This document shows positions 8,857 through 16,755 of a DNA stretch of 32,643 nt, one piece after another. The position numbers and the translations under genes are program-made. Origin of the DNA: Bacteroidaceae bacterium (lineage in GTDB: Bacteria > Bacteroidota > Bacteroidia > Bacteroidales > Bacteroidaceae); contig JAFYQQ010000015.1 of NCBI GenBank assembly GCA_017559845.1, positions 1-32,643 of the forward strand, written 5' to 3'. Below the pieces are notes generated by a model. That model was not told the DNA's origin. It made no database searches and saw nothing but the letters and a program-made list of their open reading frames with translations. Within the stretch, counting starts at the first letter, position 1. Every line of letters begins with the position of its first letter.

Positions 8857-10800
8857 TTACTTGATTACGGCAGCAAAACCACCGTTGCGAGCCATCTTGA
8901 TATGGAGTTTTGTATTCTTGTTTACAGAAGTCTTCTCCATACGGTAGTCCATTGCCATGCGGTTGGCATTCACTCCATCTACAAAAGAGGTCATCTGCAT
9001 ATTCTTTCCTTCGGGAAGGATGCTGAGCGTTACGTCCAGCTCGCGCTGCTTGTCATTAGTGATACCACCGATGAACCACTTGTCGCCCTTGCGCTTGGCC
9101 ATGACAATATATTGGCCAGCCTCAGCAGCCAACACACGGGTTTCGTCCCAGTTTACGGGAACTCCGGTAAGGAAGTCGCGGCAGTCGGGCCATTCATCAT
9201 AGCGGCAGGGGTTGTCCATCAACATCTGCAAGTTGCTCTCAAAAAGGACAAAGACAGCCATATTATAAACCTTTGTTCCCACACCGGCACAGAAAGGACG
9301 GTTGCCATGGTGGTATTCGGGCTGATAGCAAATCATGGAACCGGGTGTATAGTCCATAGGACCTACTGCGCCACGAATGAAAGGCAACCAAATGCTGTTG
9401 GCCGGCTTACAACTTCCATTGAATTCCATTCCGCGCACACCTTCATAAGTCAGCACATTGGGATAGCGGTAGTCCAGGCCACTGGGATGGAAGGCTCCGT
9501 GAAAGTCAATCATAATATGATGCTCGGCAGCTTCCTTGGCCACACGATCATAGTAGTCGATCATCCACTGGTCCTGACGATCCATGAAGTCAATCTTGAC
9601 ACCAGCGATACCCCACTTCTCAAACGTTTCAAAGAGATTCATATGATGTTCAACGGTAAGCCAGGGCAACCACACCCAAATGCCCACATTCTTTTCCTTT
9701 CCGTAGCGGATCAGTTCGGGCAGGTTCACTTTGGGATTGGTTTTGAAGGGATCACGGGTATTCAGTGCCCAGCCCTCATCCATAATAATATAAGGTATAC
9801 CGTTGCGTGAAGCAAAGTCCACAAAGTACTTATAGGTCTCCAGATTGATACCACCCTCAAAAGTCACATCAGGACCGTAAGGAATACCGTTGAGCCAGTC
9901 CCAACAAGTCAGACCAGGCTTAATCCAACTGGTATCTTCTATCTGGCATTTCTGGGCCAAACGAGTAGGCATGGTATTCTCTGCCAGCTTGCCATCCTCC
10001 TGAGTGATCAACATATAGCGCCAAGGGAAGGTGCGTGTACCATTTGTCTTGGCTATATAATCAGCTTCCTTAAGAATGCGTTGGCTGCGGTCGCCTTGGT
10101 CCTCGTACTCCAAGGGACACTTGGGCTGTATAGCAGCAAGACTGTTGTCGGCATTGCCCTTCAGGAAAAGGCCGGGATAGCTGACAAGGTCAAACTCGCT
10201 CAACAGAATCTTCTGGTTCTTGCCCATTATCAGCACGGGCAGTTCAGTCATTCTGTCGCCGGCCTTCCATTCGTTGCTTTTTACAATAGAGTAATTCTCC
10301 TCGCAACTGGTCTTGAAGCCGCCGGGCTGCTGCAACACCAAGTCACAGTTGTCTGCCAACTGGAACAAGGTCTTCTCCTCCATCACTTCTATCTCACCGG
10401 GGAGCGATGTCTTCATGCGCCATGCCACTCCATCATTGTAAAGACGGAACTCCACAGCATAACCACCCTTCATGTCAAGTGTGAGCAGAGTGTAATTGTT
10501 ATCCACCTCACTATACTTCAAGGGGAAGAGAGGCTTGATTGTTTCCTTTACAGTACGCACGCTCTTCTTCTTCAAAGCGGGTTTGGCACCCAAAGTCTTG
10601 TCACGCAGCTGCATGCCAATCACACTTTGCTTCAACAGCGTCTCATTGTGGCTTACTACATCATAATAGATACGATCCGAAAGCGTTACGTTCACACTTG
10701 TCTGTCCATCGGGACTCTTGGCAGTCACCACCTTCTGGGCATAAGCAGAGAGGCAGGCCACAGCCATCAGAATAAGGGAAAAGATTCTTGTTGTTCTCAT
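8857..10800 (-). CDS. Glycoside hydrolase family 97 (retaining type, alpha-galactosidase-like)
   Basis: GH97 enzymes hydrolyse alpha-glucosides (inverting, SusB type) or alpha-galactosides (retaining type). The 647-aa product has a signal peptide ending LSAYA|QKV near residue 21, so it acts in the periplasm or beyond. The N-terminal beta-sandwich covers about residues 25-280, the TIM barrel about 290-550, and a C-terminal beta domain follows. In the barrel, GVKIDFMDRQDQ carries Asp404 where retaining members have their nucleophile and SusB has a glycine. IDFHGAFHPSG and LTYEGVRGMEF (Glu453, Glu459) also resemble the retaining group. I therefore infer a retaining alpha-galactosidase-like activity rather than alpha-glucosidase. 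The gene stands alone, with its own likely promoter at 10839-10867 and a hairpin after it. Confidence 0.93.
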   Translation of the reverse strand: MRTTRIFSLILMAVACLSAYAQKVVTAKSPDGQTSVNVTLSDRIYYDVVSHNETLLKQSVIGMQLRDKTLGAKPALKKKSVRTVKETIKPLFPLKYSEVDNNYTLLTLDMKGGYAVEFRLYNDGVAWRMKTSLPGEIEVMEEKTLFQLADNCDLVLQQPGGFKTSCEENYSIVKSNEWKAGDRMTELPVLIMGKNQKILLSEFDLVSYPGLFLKGNADNSLAAIQPKCPLEYEDQGDRSQRILKEADYIAKTNGTRTFPWRYMLITQEDGKLAENTMPTRLAQKCQIEDTSWIKPGLTCWDWLNGIPYGPDVTFEGGINLETYKYFVDFASRNGIPYIIMDEGWALNTRDPFKTNPKVNLPELIRYGKEKNVGIWVWLPWLTVEHHMNLFETFEKWGIAGVKIDFMDRQDQWMIDYYDRVAKEAAEHHIMIDFHGAFHPSGLDYRYPNVLTYEGVRGMEFNGSCKPANSIWLPFIRGAVGPMDYTPGSMICYQPEYHHGNRPFCAGVGTKVYNMAVFVLFESNLQMLMDNPCRYDEWPDCRDFLTGVPVNWDETRVLAAEAGQYIVMAKRKGDKWFIGGITNDKQRELDVTLSILPEGKNMQMTSFVDGVNANRMAMDYRMEKTSVNKNTKLHIKMARNGGFAAVIK

Positions 10801-10838
10801 TTCGTGTATTTATATTTGGTTGTAATTTCTGTTGGTCT

Positions 10839-10867
10839 CAAAATATGTTGAAGCCCCCATTTACAAA
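10839..10867 (-). promoter_or_regulatory. Probable promoter of the GH97 gene
   Basis: On the minus strand a TTTG (10864-10867) is followed after 18 bp by TATTTTG (10839-10845), one base short of the TAnnTTTG form. The start codon is 38 bp further on. The -33 box overlaps the T run of the preceding terminator. Confidence 0.45.
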
Positions 10868-10898
10868 AAAGTATGCAAACGGGGCTTGCATACTTTTT
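10866..10898 (-). terminator. Intrinsic terminator after the DUF2795-like gene
   Basis: A 13-bp perfect stem (AAAAAGTATGCAA at 10866-10878 with its complement at 10886-10898) encloses a seven-base GC-rich loop. It begins 14 bp past the stop codon of the small acidic gene and ends in a T run when read on the minus strand. Its A/T ends are symmetrical, so it could work in both directions. Confidence 0.8.
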
Positions 10899-10912
10899 CT
10901 GACTGCCGGGCA

Positions 10913-11134
10913 TTAATACTCATCCTCGTTGAAGAGAAAATCTTCTTTGGTTGGATAATCGGGCCAAAGTTCTTCGATGTTCTCATACACATCACCTTCA
11001 TCCTCAATTTCCTCCAGATTCTCTATTACTTCCATCGGCGCACCGCTTCGGGTGGCATAGTCAATCAGTTCTTCCTTGGTTGCGGGCCATGGCGCATCCT
11101 CCAGCTTTGAGGCCAATTCCAGTGTCCAATACAT
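10913..11134 (-). CDS. Small acidic DUF2795-like protein
   Basis: The 73-aa product is strongly acidic and has no signal peptide or membrane helix, so it is cytoplasmic. It starts MYWTLELASKLEDAPWPATK, continues with a helix (EELIDYATRSGAPMEVIENL) and ends in an acidic stretch with DYPTKEDFLFNEDEY. I recognise this as a short protein widely conserved in Bacteroidales and usually annotated as DUF2795, related to small helical domains that may bind nucleic acid or protein. Its function is unknown. It has an exact -7 box (11180-11187) and a strong terminator of its own, so it forms a separate unit after the cobalamin adenosyltransferase gene. A conserved, separately expressed 73-residue gene is unlikely to be spurious. 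Confidence 0.85.
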   Translation of the reverse strand: MYWTLELASKLEDAPWPATKEELIDYATRSGAPMEVIENLEEIEDEGDVYENIEELWPDYPTKEDFLFNEDEY

Positions 11135-11179
11135 AATATTATAACCGTTTAAAATTAATTATTCACTTATCTTGGGGCG

Positions 11180-11187
11180 CAAAGATA
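11180..11187 (-). promoter_or_regulatory. Bacteroidetes -7 box for the DUF2795-like gene
   Basis: Read on the minus strand this is TATCTTTG followed by CGCCCC, an exact TAnnTTTG match 45 bp before the ATG and 16 bp past the adenosyltransferase stop. No clear TTTG is seen at -33. Confidence 0.65.
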
Positions 11188-11203
11188 CAATTTCTTTTTT
11201 ATT

Positions 11204-11752
11204 TCACATCATTTTTTTCCAAAGATTTTCCTCCACACCCGATAAATGGTTGATTCTGCAGGCCAGCACATACAGGTAATCACTCAAACGGTTCACATAG
11301 ACAGCCAGTTGTGAATCTACAGGCTCTTCCTGAGACAACGCACAAATGACACGTTCTGCACGCCGGCAAACGGTGCGGCAAACGTGCGCAACTGCAGCGG
11401 CACGAGAACCACCGGGCAGTGTAAAACCGCGCCAGCCAGGCAATCCTTCACCCACCTGGTCAATGGCACGCTCAATCGCCTCCACCTCTGACTGCGGAAA
11501 GCCCTGCGTAGCACACTCCGGTTCTGTGGCGAGCATGCCACCTATGGTGAACAGATTACATTGGCAACGCAACAGTTGTTCACGGTCGCCCTCTTCTGTC
11601 ACATAAGTGAGCAACAGCCCCAACTGGCTGTTCAGCTCGTCCACCGTGCCGTAGGACTCCAGCTTCAGGCTGGCCTTGCTCACTCTTCTGCCTCCCACCA
11701 GTGCGGTTGTGCCATCATCACCGGTGCGTGTATATACGTTGCATTTTTTCAT
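11204..11752 (-). CDS. Cob(I)yrinic acid a,c-diamide adenosyltransferase, PduO type
   Basis: The enzyme transfers the 5'-deoxyadenosyl group of ATP to reduced corrinoid, making adenosylcobalamin in the cytoplasm. Motifs of the PduO (not CobA) family are present: the N-terminal ATP-binding VYTRTGDDGTTALVGG, LESYGTVDELNSQLG, the PGGSRAAAVAHVCRTVCRRAER helix and the C-terminal VNRLSDYLYVLACR. The product is 182 aa when started at the ATG at 11752, which lies 5 bp past the stop of the preceding gene. A TTG three codons earlier (11761) would overlap that stop and is less likely. No other cobalamin gene is visible nearby, so it may simply recycle acquired corrinoid. It is translationally close to the methyltransferase-like gene before it. 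Confidence 0.94.
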   Translation of the reverse strand: MKKCNVYTRTGDDGTTALVGGRRVSKASLKLESYGTVDELNSQLGLLLTYVTEEGDREQLLRCQCNLFTIGGMLATEPECATQGFPQSEVEAIERAIDQVGEGLPGWRGFTLPGGSRAAAVAHVCRTVCRRAERVICALSQEEPVDSQLAVYVNRLSDYLYVLACRINHLSGVEENLWKKMM

Positions 11753-11757
11753 CGCGC

Positions 11758-12288
11758 TCAAAAGTTTACAATATAGTAATGTTTATGGTATTGTGTGTCA
11801 AAAAAAGCAATGCCCAAGTCGTACAGGTCAAAACTGACCACGGCCGGCAATCGTTTAAACCATTCCCTGTGCTGGTGAATATTGTCCACAATCAGCATTG
11901 TATCAGCGTGCAGACAGGCGATTACCTCATCATCGGGTTTATTGAGGAAAATGATGTTTCTCTCCGGTCTTGACGCATAGGTGTCTGTCAGAGCCGCTTT
12001 TGCGCAACCAGCCTTGAAATATGCCCGCTCCATCGAGCAATCCTCCATTACAGAAATGGTCTTTGGTTGGAACCAGTTGGCCAAGCGGAACAATAGTCTA
12101 TAGCCCTTGCGCCGGCGAAAACGGGAGACAAAGGTAAGATGCGAATCCAACTTAGCGTATGCATCAAAAGGAGTTTCCTCGTATATCACCTCAGTTATCA
12201 GCCTAAAGGCAAAAGGCGAATGGACACCATATCCGCAACGCTTGCGGATACGCATCAGCCATACTAAAGGATTGCCTGCCAACCTCAT
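11758..12288 (-). CDS. Reduced SAM-methyltransferase-like protein, probably catalytically impaired
   Basis: The 176-aa product resembles a Bacteroidales group of class I SAM-dependent methyltransferase-like proteins. It has the group's N-terminal GYGVHSPFAFRLITEVIYEETP and LLFRLANWFQPKTI, and its C-terminal end SFDLYDLGIAFFDTQYHKHYYIVNF. Where those relatives continue into a glycine-rich SAM loop (E-G-x-G-type), this protein reads VMEDCSMERAYFKAGC, with no glycine pair. The central Rossmann part is also short: relatives I recall are well over 200 aa. I infer loss of SAM binding or a changed role. There is no signal peptide or membrane helix. It is the first gene of a likely two-gene unit, 5 bp before the adenosyltransferase, with a near-consensus promoter box at 12319-12326. 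Confidence 0.7.
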   Translation of the reverse strand: MRLAGNPLVWLMRIRKRCGYGVHSPFAFRLITEVIYEETPFDAYAKLDSHLTFVSRFRRRKGYRLLFRLANWFQPKTISVMEDCSMERAYFKAGCAKAALTDTYASRPERNIIFLNKPDDEVIACLHADTMLIVDNIHQHREWFKRLPAVVSFDLYDLGIAFFDTQYHKHYYIVNF

Positions 12289-12318
12289 TCTTCAGGGTAT
12301 TATTGTGTTTATATATTG

Positions 12319-12326
12319 CGAAGATA
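12319..12326 (-). promoter_or_regulatory. Near-consensus -7 box for the methyltransferase-like gene
   Basis: On the minus strand it reads TATCTTCG followed by CAAT, one base off TAnnTTTG, 30 bp before the ATG at 12288. Confidence 0.4.
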
Positions 12327-12412
12327 CAATTTTTCCTTCATATTTGTAGCATTTATTCAAAATTCTTTACATTTTAGACCGAAAAAATGCCTTGCTGCGA
12401 AATTTCAAACGC

Positions 12413-12500
12413 CCAGTTAGGAAAATATTTTTTCCCAACTGGAAAATTATTTTTTTCCAACTGGAAAATTCCTATTTCCCAACTGGTATATTTTCATTCC
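12413..12500. repeat. Array of four palindromic sites with exact 22-bp spacing (CCAACTGG type)
   Basis: An eight-base core recurs at 12413 (CCAGTTAG), 12435, 12457 and 12479 (each CCAACTGG). Every step is exactly 22 bp. The core is flanked by T-rich and A-rich arms so that copies 2 and 3 read TTTTCCA-AC-TGGAAAA or close to it, an inverted repeat. The first copy resembles the core in reverse orientation. The remaining bases of each 22-bp unit are A/T-rich and only partly conserved. No fifth copy occurs at 12391 or 12501. The spacing is about two DNA helical turns, which would place four bound dimers on one face. Confidence 0.85.
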
Positions 12501-12747
12501 TCATAATGAGAGAGTTACAAAAACTGACACAAAAAGTAAAATTTCTTTACAGTTTTATTCTGCCATGCTGTTCAGGAACGAGGACAACAAATTTCTGTAA
12601 ATGGAAAAACTGCATCCTCGCGCGCACGTATAAATCATATATAATGTGATATGATTGTCGGGCTAAGTTTTTCCCTACCTGGTTTACAAATGGTTTAACC
12701 ACTGCTGTGTTAATTATTGTTAAATTCACAGAAATATCAAGTCATAA

Positions 12748-12780
12748 TCTGTAAAAATTATGCTAAAAAATGTAAATTTG
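12748..12780 (+). promoter_or_regulatory. Probable promoter of the first discoidin gene
   Basis: TAAATTTG at 12773-12780 matches TAnnTTTG exactly, with a weak -33 box (TCTG, 12748-12751) 21 bp upstream. The ATG is 55 bp further on, after an A-rich leader. Confidence 0.6.
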
Positions 12781-12835
12781 TGCGCAAATATTCAAAAAAT
12801 AACAAATTATTAACCATCAAAAAACAAAAACATTC

Positions 12836-15800
12836 ATGAAGAAAATTACATCTCTTCTTTTTGCGTTGATGTGCCTGTGCAGTACTGCACTCTGGGCACA
12901 GCCAATGGATTTCGGCGATCCGCTGATTACCAGTGCAGACCAGCTGAGCAGTCCGTTTAGCGATTCCTCAGAAGGCCAGCACATTGAATATCTGTGTGAC
13001 ATGGATTTCAATACCCATTGGCATTCAGATTATCACAACACAAAAGCCGGTGACTTACACTGGTTGCAGATTCAGTTACCCGAAGTTATGGAAGGCAACA
13101 TGGTACTTTGGATCAAGCGCCGTGGTAACAACTGTGCCAACGACCACCCAAGCAAGGCTGTCCTCACCGGTTCTCTGACCCCAGACTTCTCCATTGAAAT
13201 TCCCATCGACACACTTGTGTTGGAAAATGCCGCATCAGGTTTGGAATTCACAACCGGCACATGGACTATTCCCGAACCCGTGAAGTACATCCGCTTCACT
13301 CCTATTGATTGCCAAGGCACCGGTGCCGGATTCCGCATATACTGGCATGCTGCCGAAATCAACCTGTACCAGCCTGGCGAATACGAGTTGTGCCAGAAGA
13401 TGATGGAAGATCTGCTTGCCAGCTACGACGAATGGCTGTGGGGAGAAGATCCCAATATCGGTCCCGAACCCGGCCAATACTCTGACCAGGAGGCTTTTGA
13501 TGCTTTCCTTGCCAATCTGCAGTACATCAACCAGATTCTCTTCGAAGAGGTTGAGCGTCCCAGCAACGAAGAAATCACCGCTTTGGTTGAACAGACCAGG
13601 GAATACTTTACCAAGTACAGGGCTTCAAAGAACGAATACAAGCTTCCCGCCGACGGTTACTACCGCATCATCGCCAACCTTGATTTCTACAAGGACATTG
13701 ACACCGGCGAAAAGAACGAGTTTGACGAGCCAATCGTCGAGAGAACATACATGAAGAAGTCTATGTATGCCTTGATGGACAGCACTGCCGGATGGCATAC
13801 CCTTGACTTGGAAGACTGCCGCGACGTATGGTACATTTCTCGTAACGAGGACAATACAGTCAACATGTACAATGCCGCCACAGAAATGGGATTCAAGTCA
13901 TCCGGACACCCCGTTGGAATGACTACTAAAGAAAATGCATTAGTTATGAAGTTCGACTGGGCTGGTAAGGAAGAAGTTACCTACAATGAGGAAACAAAAG
14001 TACGCGACATTCTGTACCTGCGCGCCAACGAATGGTCTACTAACGGTACCTATATGCACATGATGAGCCACAGCCGCGGAGCCGGTGAAGGTGCAAAACT
14101 GACAACCTGGGCTGCCACTTTCGAAAAGGGAGCTCCCTACGAAAGCGACAAGGGAACATCAGAATGGTGGCTGGAACCCGTGAGCGACGAAGAGGCACAG
14201 GCGCTGATTGACGCATACGCTCCCATCAAGAACCACGACGTGCTGGTTCTCCAGTACAAGGAACTGTTGGCCAAGGCGCAAACCGCAATGGCTGTTGCCC
14301 AGGATTTCTACAAGGAAGGCCTCATCACCCGTAATGACCAGTTCAGCAGCCCCATGACTCACGCCACAGACGGTAACATCAACAACCTGCTGGACGGCAA
14401 CTCAAGCACCCACTGGCACACCATCTACGGTGTTGTTAACGTAAGCGGAGTACACTTCCTGGACATCAGTTTCGACGAACCCATTGAAGGCGAAATGTAT
14501 GCTTGGATTCAGCGTCGTAACACAGGAGGCAGCAACGACAACCCCACCATGGTAAGCATCTACGGTTCTAACGATGAGGCTTCAAAGGAAAATTATGTTG
14601 ACTTTGACAATCCTGGCGAAATGGCCACTGCAGAAGACACTATGGCTCTGCGTGCCAAGACCATCGAAGGATGGGAACTGATTGCAGACTCTCTGTCTAC
14701 TCCCTGGACCAACGGTGTAGTAGACGTTTATACCGACCGTTTCACCCTGACCACTCCTTACAAGTATATCCGTCTGGTTTGCGAAGCAAGCCAAGGTCCC
14801 GACTACGGAACCCGCGGATTCTTCCACATGGGTGGATTCCAGTTGTACAAACCTATCGGCACTCCTCAGATTGAGACCATGGGTGAAATTGGCACAAACA
14901 TGCAGGCTGAACTTGAGAAGGCAGCCAACACTGCAGACGAAGACCTCACCATTGACGACCTGAACAGCCTAACAGCTGCATACGAAGCATTCATTGCCAT
15001 TTTGAACGACCCCACCGAAATGCGTAACACCGTAGCCCAGTACAAGGGTTATCCTGAAATGCTGGTTGTTGGCGACAACGTAGGTTACTGGGCAAGCGAT
15101 GCCGAAGCAAATGCCTTGATCGAGGCCATCAATGCCGCAAACGCATACGACAAGTCTGGTTCTTATGACCAGGAAAAACTGGACGAGTATACAGCCAACA
15201 TTATTGCTGCCGCCGAGACCTTCATGGGCGCAGCCAAGAACATTAGCACAGACAAGTGGTACCGCATCCAGTTCCCCACCGAGGAAACCTACGACAAGTA
15301 CGGATGGAGCAAGGGTAACACCCTGAATGTAACCTACGACGGAGGCGAATATCTGTTTGGCGCATTGCACGGACAATATGCAGCCGTAGCCAAGTATACC
15401 GATAACGAGGAATACAGAGGCCTCATTGAAGTGATGGAAAACGAGGAAATGCGCGAAGGCGACTACATGTACTTCACCGAGTTGGACAACATCACTAATG
15501 AGGATGCCGCACTGTTCCGCTTCATCGCCATCGGCGACAGCGCCTACATCATCCAGAACAAGGCCAGCGGTTTGTACATCAACATCGAAGGAACTAACAG
15601 CACCCAAATCACCATGAGCCTTGACCCCACCACCTTCCAGGTGACCCCCATCGGTTACGGTTCTATGCTGATGGCCGGTAAGTCTCTGGCAGGTGTTGCC
15701 AAGACCAACCTGCACGGTAAGAAGGCTAACCACCGTCTGGTTTCTTGGAGTGCAGCAGAACCCAGCAGCAACTCTGGTCTGTGGCTGGAGGAAGCTGGCG

Positions 15801-16510
15801 ACGTAAAGGAAAACGATGCCACCAAGACTGTAACCCGCGACCTGATTGCCGGACAGATTTATCCTGTCTGCCAGCCCGCAGCCATTAAGACTGTAGAAGG
15901 AAGCGACGTTTCAATCTACACCGTAGCCGGAACCTATACTGAAGGCGAAGAAAGCTATATGGCTCTGAACGTAATCAGCGAGACACAGCCTGGTGTGCCC
16001 TATATCGCTATTGTTGGTACTCCCGAGGATTACATTGAAGGAGAAGAGGTTACTGCAGAGCCTTATCAGTTCGAGCAGGCCTTTACAGGATTTGCAGCCC
16101 AGGCTGACAGCATCAACGGCCTGATTGGTACTTATGCCGCCACCACCGCCGAGTCTGGAACCGTAATCTTCAACAAGAACACAGCCGAAACCGCTGAACA
16201 AAAGATTGTTGAGGATGAAGAAGGCAATTTCAGCACCTTCGACAACCGCAGTGTAAAGGCTTACAGCGCTTACCTGAAGTTCGGTTACAACCAGATTGAT
16301 CCCGCTGGCGAGTACGACTTGGTTATCCAGATTAACGGTACTCCCACCATCATGGACGGAATCGAAAGCACACTGGAAAACGTTGCCAAGAGCGGTACCG
16401 TATATGATATGAGCGGACGTCAGGTGAAGAAGAACGCCACCCTGAACGACTTGAAGGGTCTGGGTCGCGGAATCTACATCCTGAACGGAGTGAAGGTTAT
16501 GGTTAAATAA
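12836..16510 (+). CDS. Large secreted discoidin-domain protein with T9SS-like C-terminal tail (paralogue 1)
   Basis: The 1224-aa product has a signal peptide (MKKITSLLFALMCLCSTALWA, cut before QPM). A discoidin/F5-8 type C domain covers about residues 28-180 (LITSADQLSSPFSD, DMDFNTHWHSDYH, LHWLQIQLPE), and a second one about 495-690 (DQFSSPMTHATDG, LLDGNSSTHWHT). Between and after them are helical linkers with PGQYSDQEAFDAFLANL-type sequence and beta-rich modules (GYYRIIANLDF near 270, DKWYRIQFPTEE near 805, SAYIIQNKASGLYIN near 900). The last 50 residues (YDMSGRQVKKNATLNDLKG, GRGIYILNGVKVMVK) look like a type A T9SS sorting tail. I infer export through the T9SS to the surface, where the discoidin domains bind carbohydrate or protein. 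No catalytic domain was recognised. Confidence 0.88.
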   Translation: MKKITSLLFALMCLCSTALWAQPMDFGDPLITSADQLSSPFSDSSEGQHIEYLCDMDFNTHWHSDYHNTKAGDLHWLQIQLPEVMEGNMVLWIKRRGNNCANDHPSKAVLTGSLTPDFSIEIPIDTLVLENAASGLEFTTGTWTIPEPVKYIRFTPIDCQGTGAGFRIYWHAAEINLYQPGEYELCQKMMEDLLASYDEWLWGEDPNIGPEPGQYSDQEAFDAFLANLQYINQILFEEVERPSNEEITALVEQTREYFTKYRASKNEYKLPADGYYRIIANLDFYKDIDTGEKNEFDEPIVERTYMKKSMYALMDSTAGWHTLDLEDCRDVWYISRNEDNTVNMYNAATEMGFKSSGHPVGMTTKENALVMKFDWAGKEEVTYNEETKVRDILYLRANEWSTNGTYMHMMSHSRGAGEGAKLTTWAATFEKGAPYESDKGTSEWWLEPVSDEEAQALIDAYAPIKNHDVLVLQYKELLAKAQTAMAVAQDFYKEGLITRNDQFSSPMTHATDGNINNLLDGNSSTHWHTIYGVVNVSGVHFLDISFDEPIEGEMYAWIQRRNTGGSNDNPTMVSIYGSNDEASKENYVDFDNPGEMATAEDTMALRAKTIEGWELIADSLSTPWTNGVVDVYTDRFTLTTPYKYIRLVCEASQGPDYGTRGFFHMGGFQLYKPIGTPQIETMGEIGTNMQAELEKAANTADEDLTIDDLNSLTAAYEAFIAILNDPTEMRNTVAQYKGYPEMLVVGDNVGYWASDAEANALIEAINAANAYDKSGSYDQEKLDEYTANIIAAAETFMGAAKNISTDKWYRIQFPTEETYDKYGWSKGNTLNVTYDGGEYLFGALHGQYAAVAKYTDNEEYRGLIEVMENEEMREGDYMYFTELDNITNEDAALFRFIAIGDSAYIIQNKASGLYINIEGTNSTQITMSLDPTTFQVTPIGYGSMLMAGKSLAGVAKTNLHGKKANHRLVSWSAAEPSSNSGLWLEEAGDVKENDATKTVTRDLIAGQIYPVCQPAAIKTVEGSDVSIYTVAGTYTEGEESYMALNVISETQPGVPYIAIVGTPEDYIEGEEVTAEPYQFEQAFTGFAAQADSINGLIGTYAATTAESGTVIFNKNTAETAEQKIVEDEEGNFSTFDNRSVKAYSAYLKFGYNQIDPAGEYDLVIQINGTPTIMDGIESTLENVAKSGTVYDMSGRQVKKNATLNDLKGLGRGIYILNGVKVMVK

Positions 16511-16577
16511 CCAAAGAACTGAATAGTCAAAGAACTCTCTCTTAAGGGTTAGACAAATAGTTTTAATTTCTCTTGAA

Positions 16578-16614
16578 AGGGAAGGTTCTCCGTGAGGAGG
16601 GCCTTCTCTCTTTT
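16578..16614 (+). terminator. Terminator after discoidin paralogue 1
   Basis: A 14-bp stem (16578-16591 with 16596-16609, three G-T wobbles) closes a GTGA loop and is followed by CTTTT. It lies 67 bp past the stop codon. Confidence 0.75.
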
Positions 16615-16663
16615 ATGGGGAAACCCTACAAGAAAAAACTTTACAGAAAAAATGACGTAAAAC

Positions 16664-16755
16664 AACACTTAAGTGTTTCCGCGAAATCAGTTAAGTGTTA
16701 CTTCAAAAAGACTTAAGTAAAACTCAAGAAACACTTAAGTCTTTTTTCCGCAAGT
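16664..16755. repeat. Array of four palindromic sites with exact 22-bp spacing (CTTAAG type)
   Basis: A TTAAGT core recurs at 16668 (CTTAAGTG), 16690 (GTTAAGTG), 16712 (CTTAAGTA) and 16734 (CTTAAGTC), every step exactly 22 bp. The first copy sits in a perfect 14-bp palindrome, AACACTTAAGTGTT (16664-16677). The third and fourth copies are also palindromic over at least eight and six bases. The sequence between cores is not conserved. No further copy occurs at 16646 or 16756. Copy number and spacing equal those of the array at 12413-12500, though the palindrome differs. Confidence 0.85.

Larger units (their letters stand above)
12289..12835. other. 547-bp intergenic region between divergent genes
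   Basis: This A/T-rich gap separates the minus-strand methyltransferase-like gene from the first discoidin gene. It holds a minus-strand promoter box at 12319-12326, the 22-bp-spaced palindrome array at 12413-12500, and the plus-strand promoter at 12748-12780. The stretch 12501-12740 shows no ORF with a recognisable product and no tRNA or obvious stable RNA. Short ORFs at 12392-12649 and 12547-12729 look random. Confidence 0.7.

Noticed and set aside
8902..9810. 302-codon open frame on the plus strand
   Set aside because: It is antisense to the GH97 gene, which has full family motifs; the plus-strand product resembles nothing.
11753..11761. TTG start of the adenosyltransferase
   Set aside because: It overlaps the stop of the preceding gene and adds three residues not needed by the family; the ATG at 11752 is the simpler start.
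12413..12500. Possible CRISPR array
   Set aside because: The repeated core is only about eight bases and the filler about 14, far below CRISPR repeat and spacer lengths. Filler is partly alike between units and no cas gene is nearby.
12392..12649. 85-codon open frame in the intergenic gap
   Set aside because: It runs through the 22-bp array, encodes a Phe- and Lys-rich product typical of A/T-rich noncoding DNA, and has no promoter box.
14969..15733. 254-codon open frame on the minus strand
   Set aside because: It is antisense to discoidin paralogue 1 with the same shadow composition and no promoter or recognisable product.
16664..16755. Possible CRISPR array
   Set aside because: It has the same geometry as the other array: short palindromic core, 14-base gaps, four copies, no cas gene.
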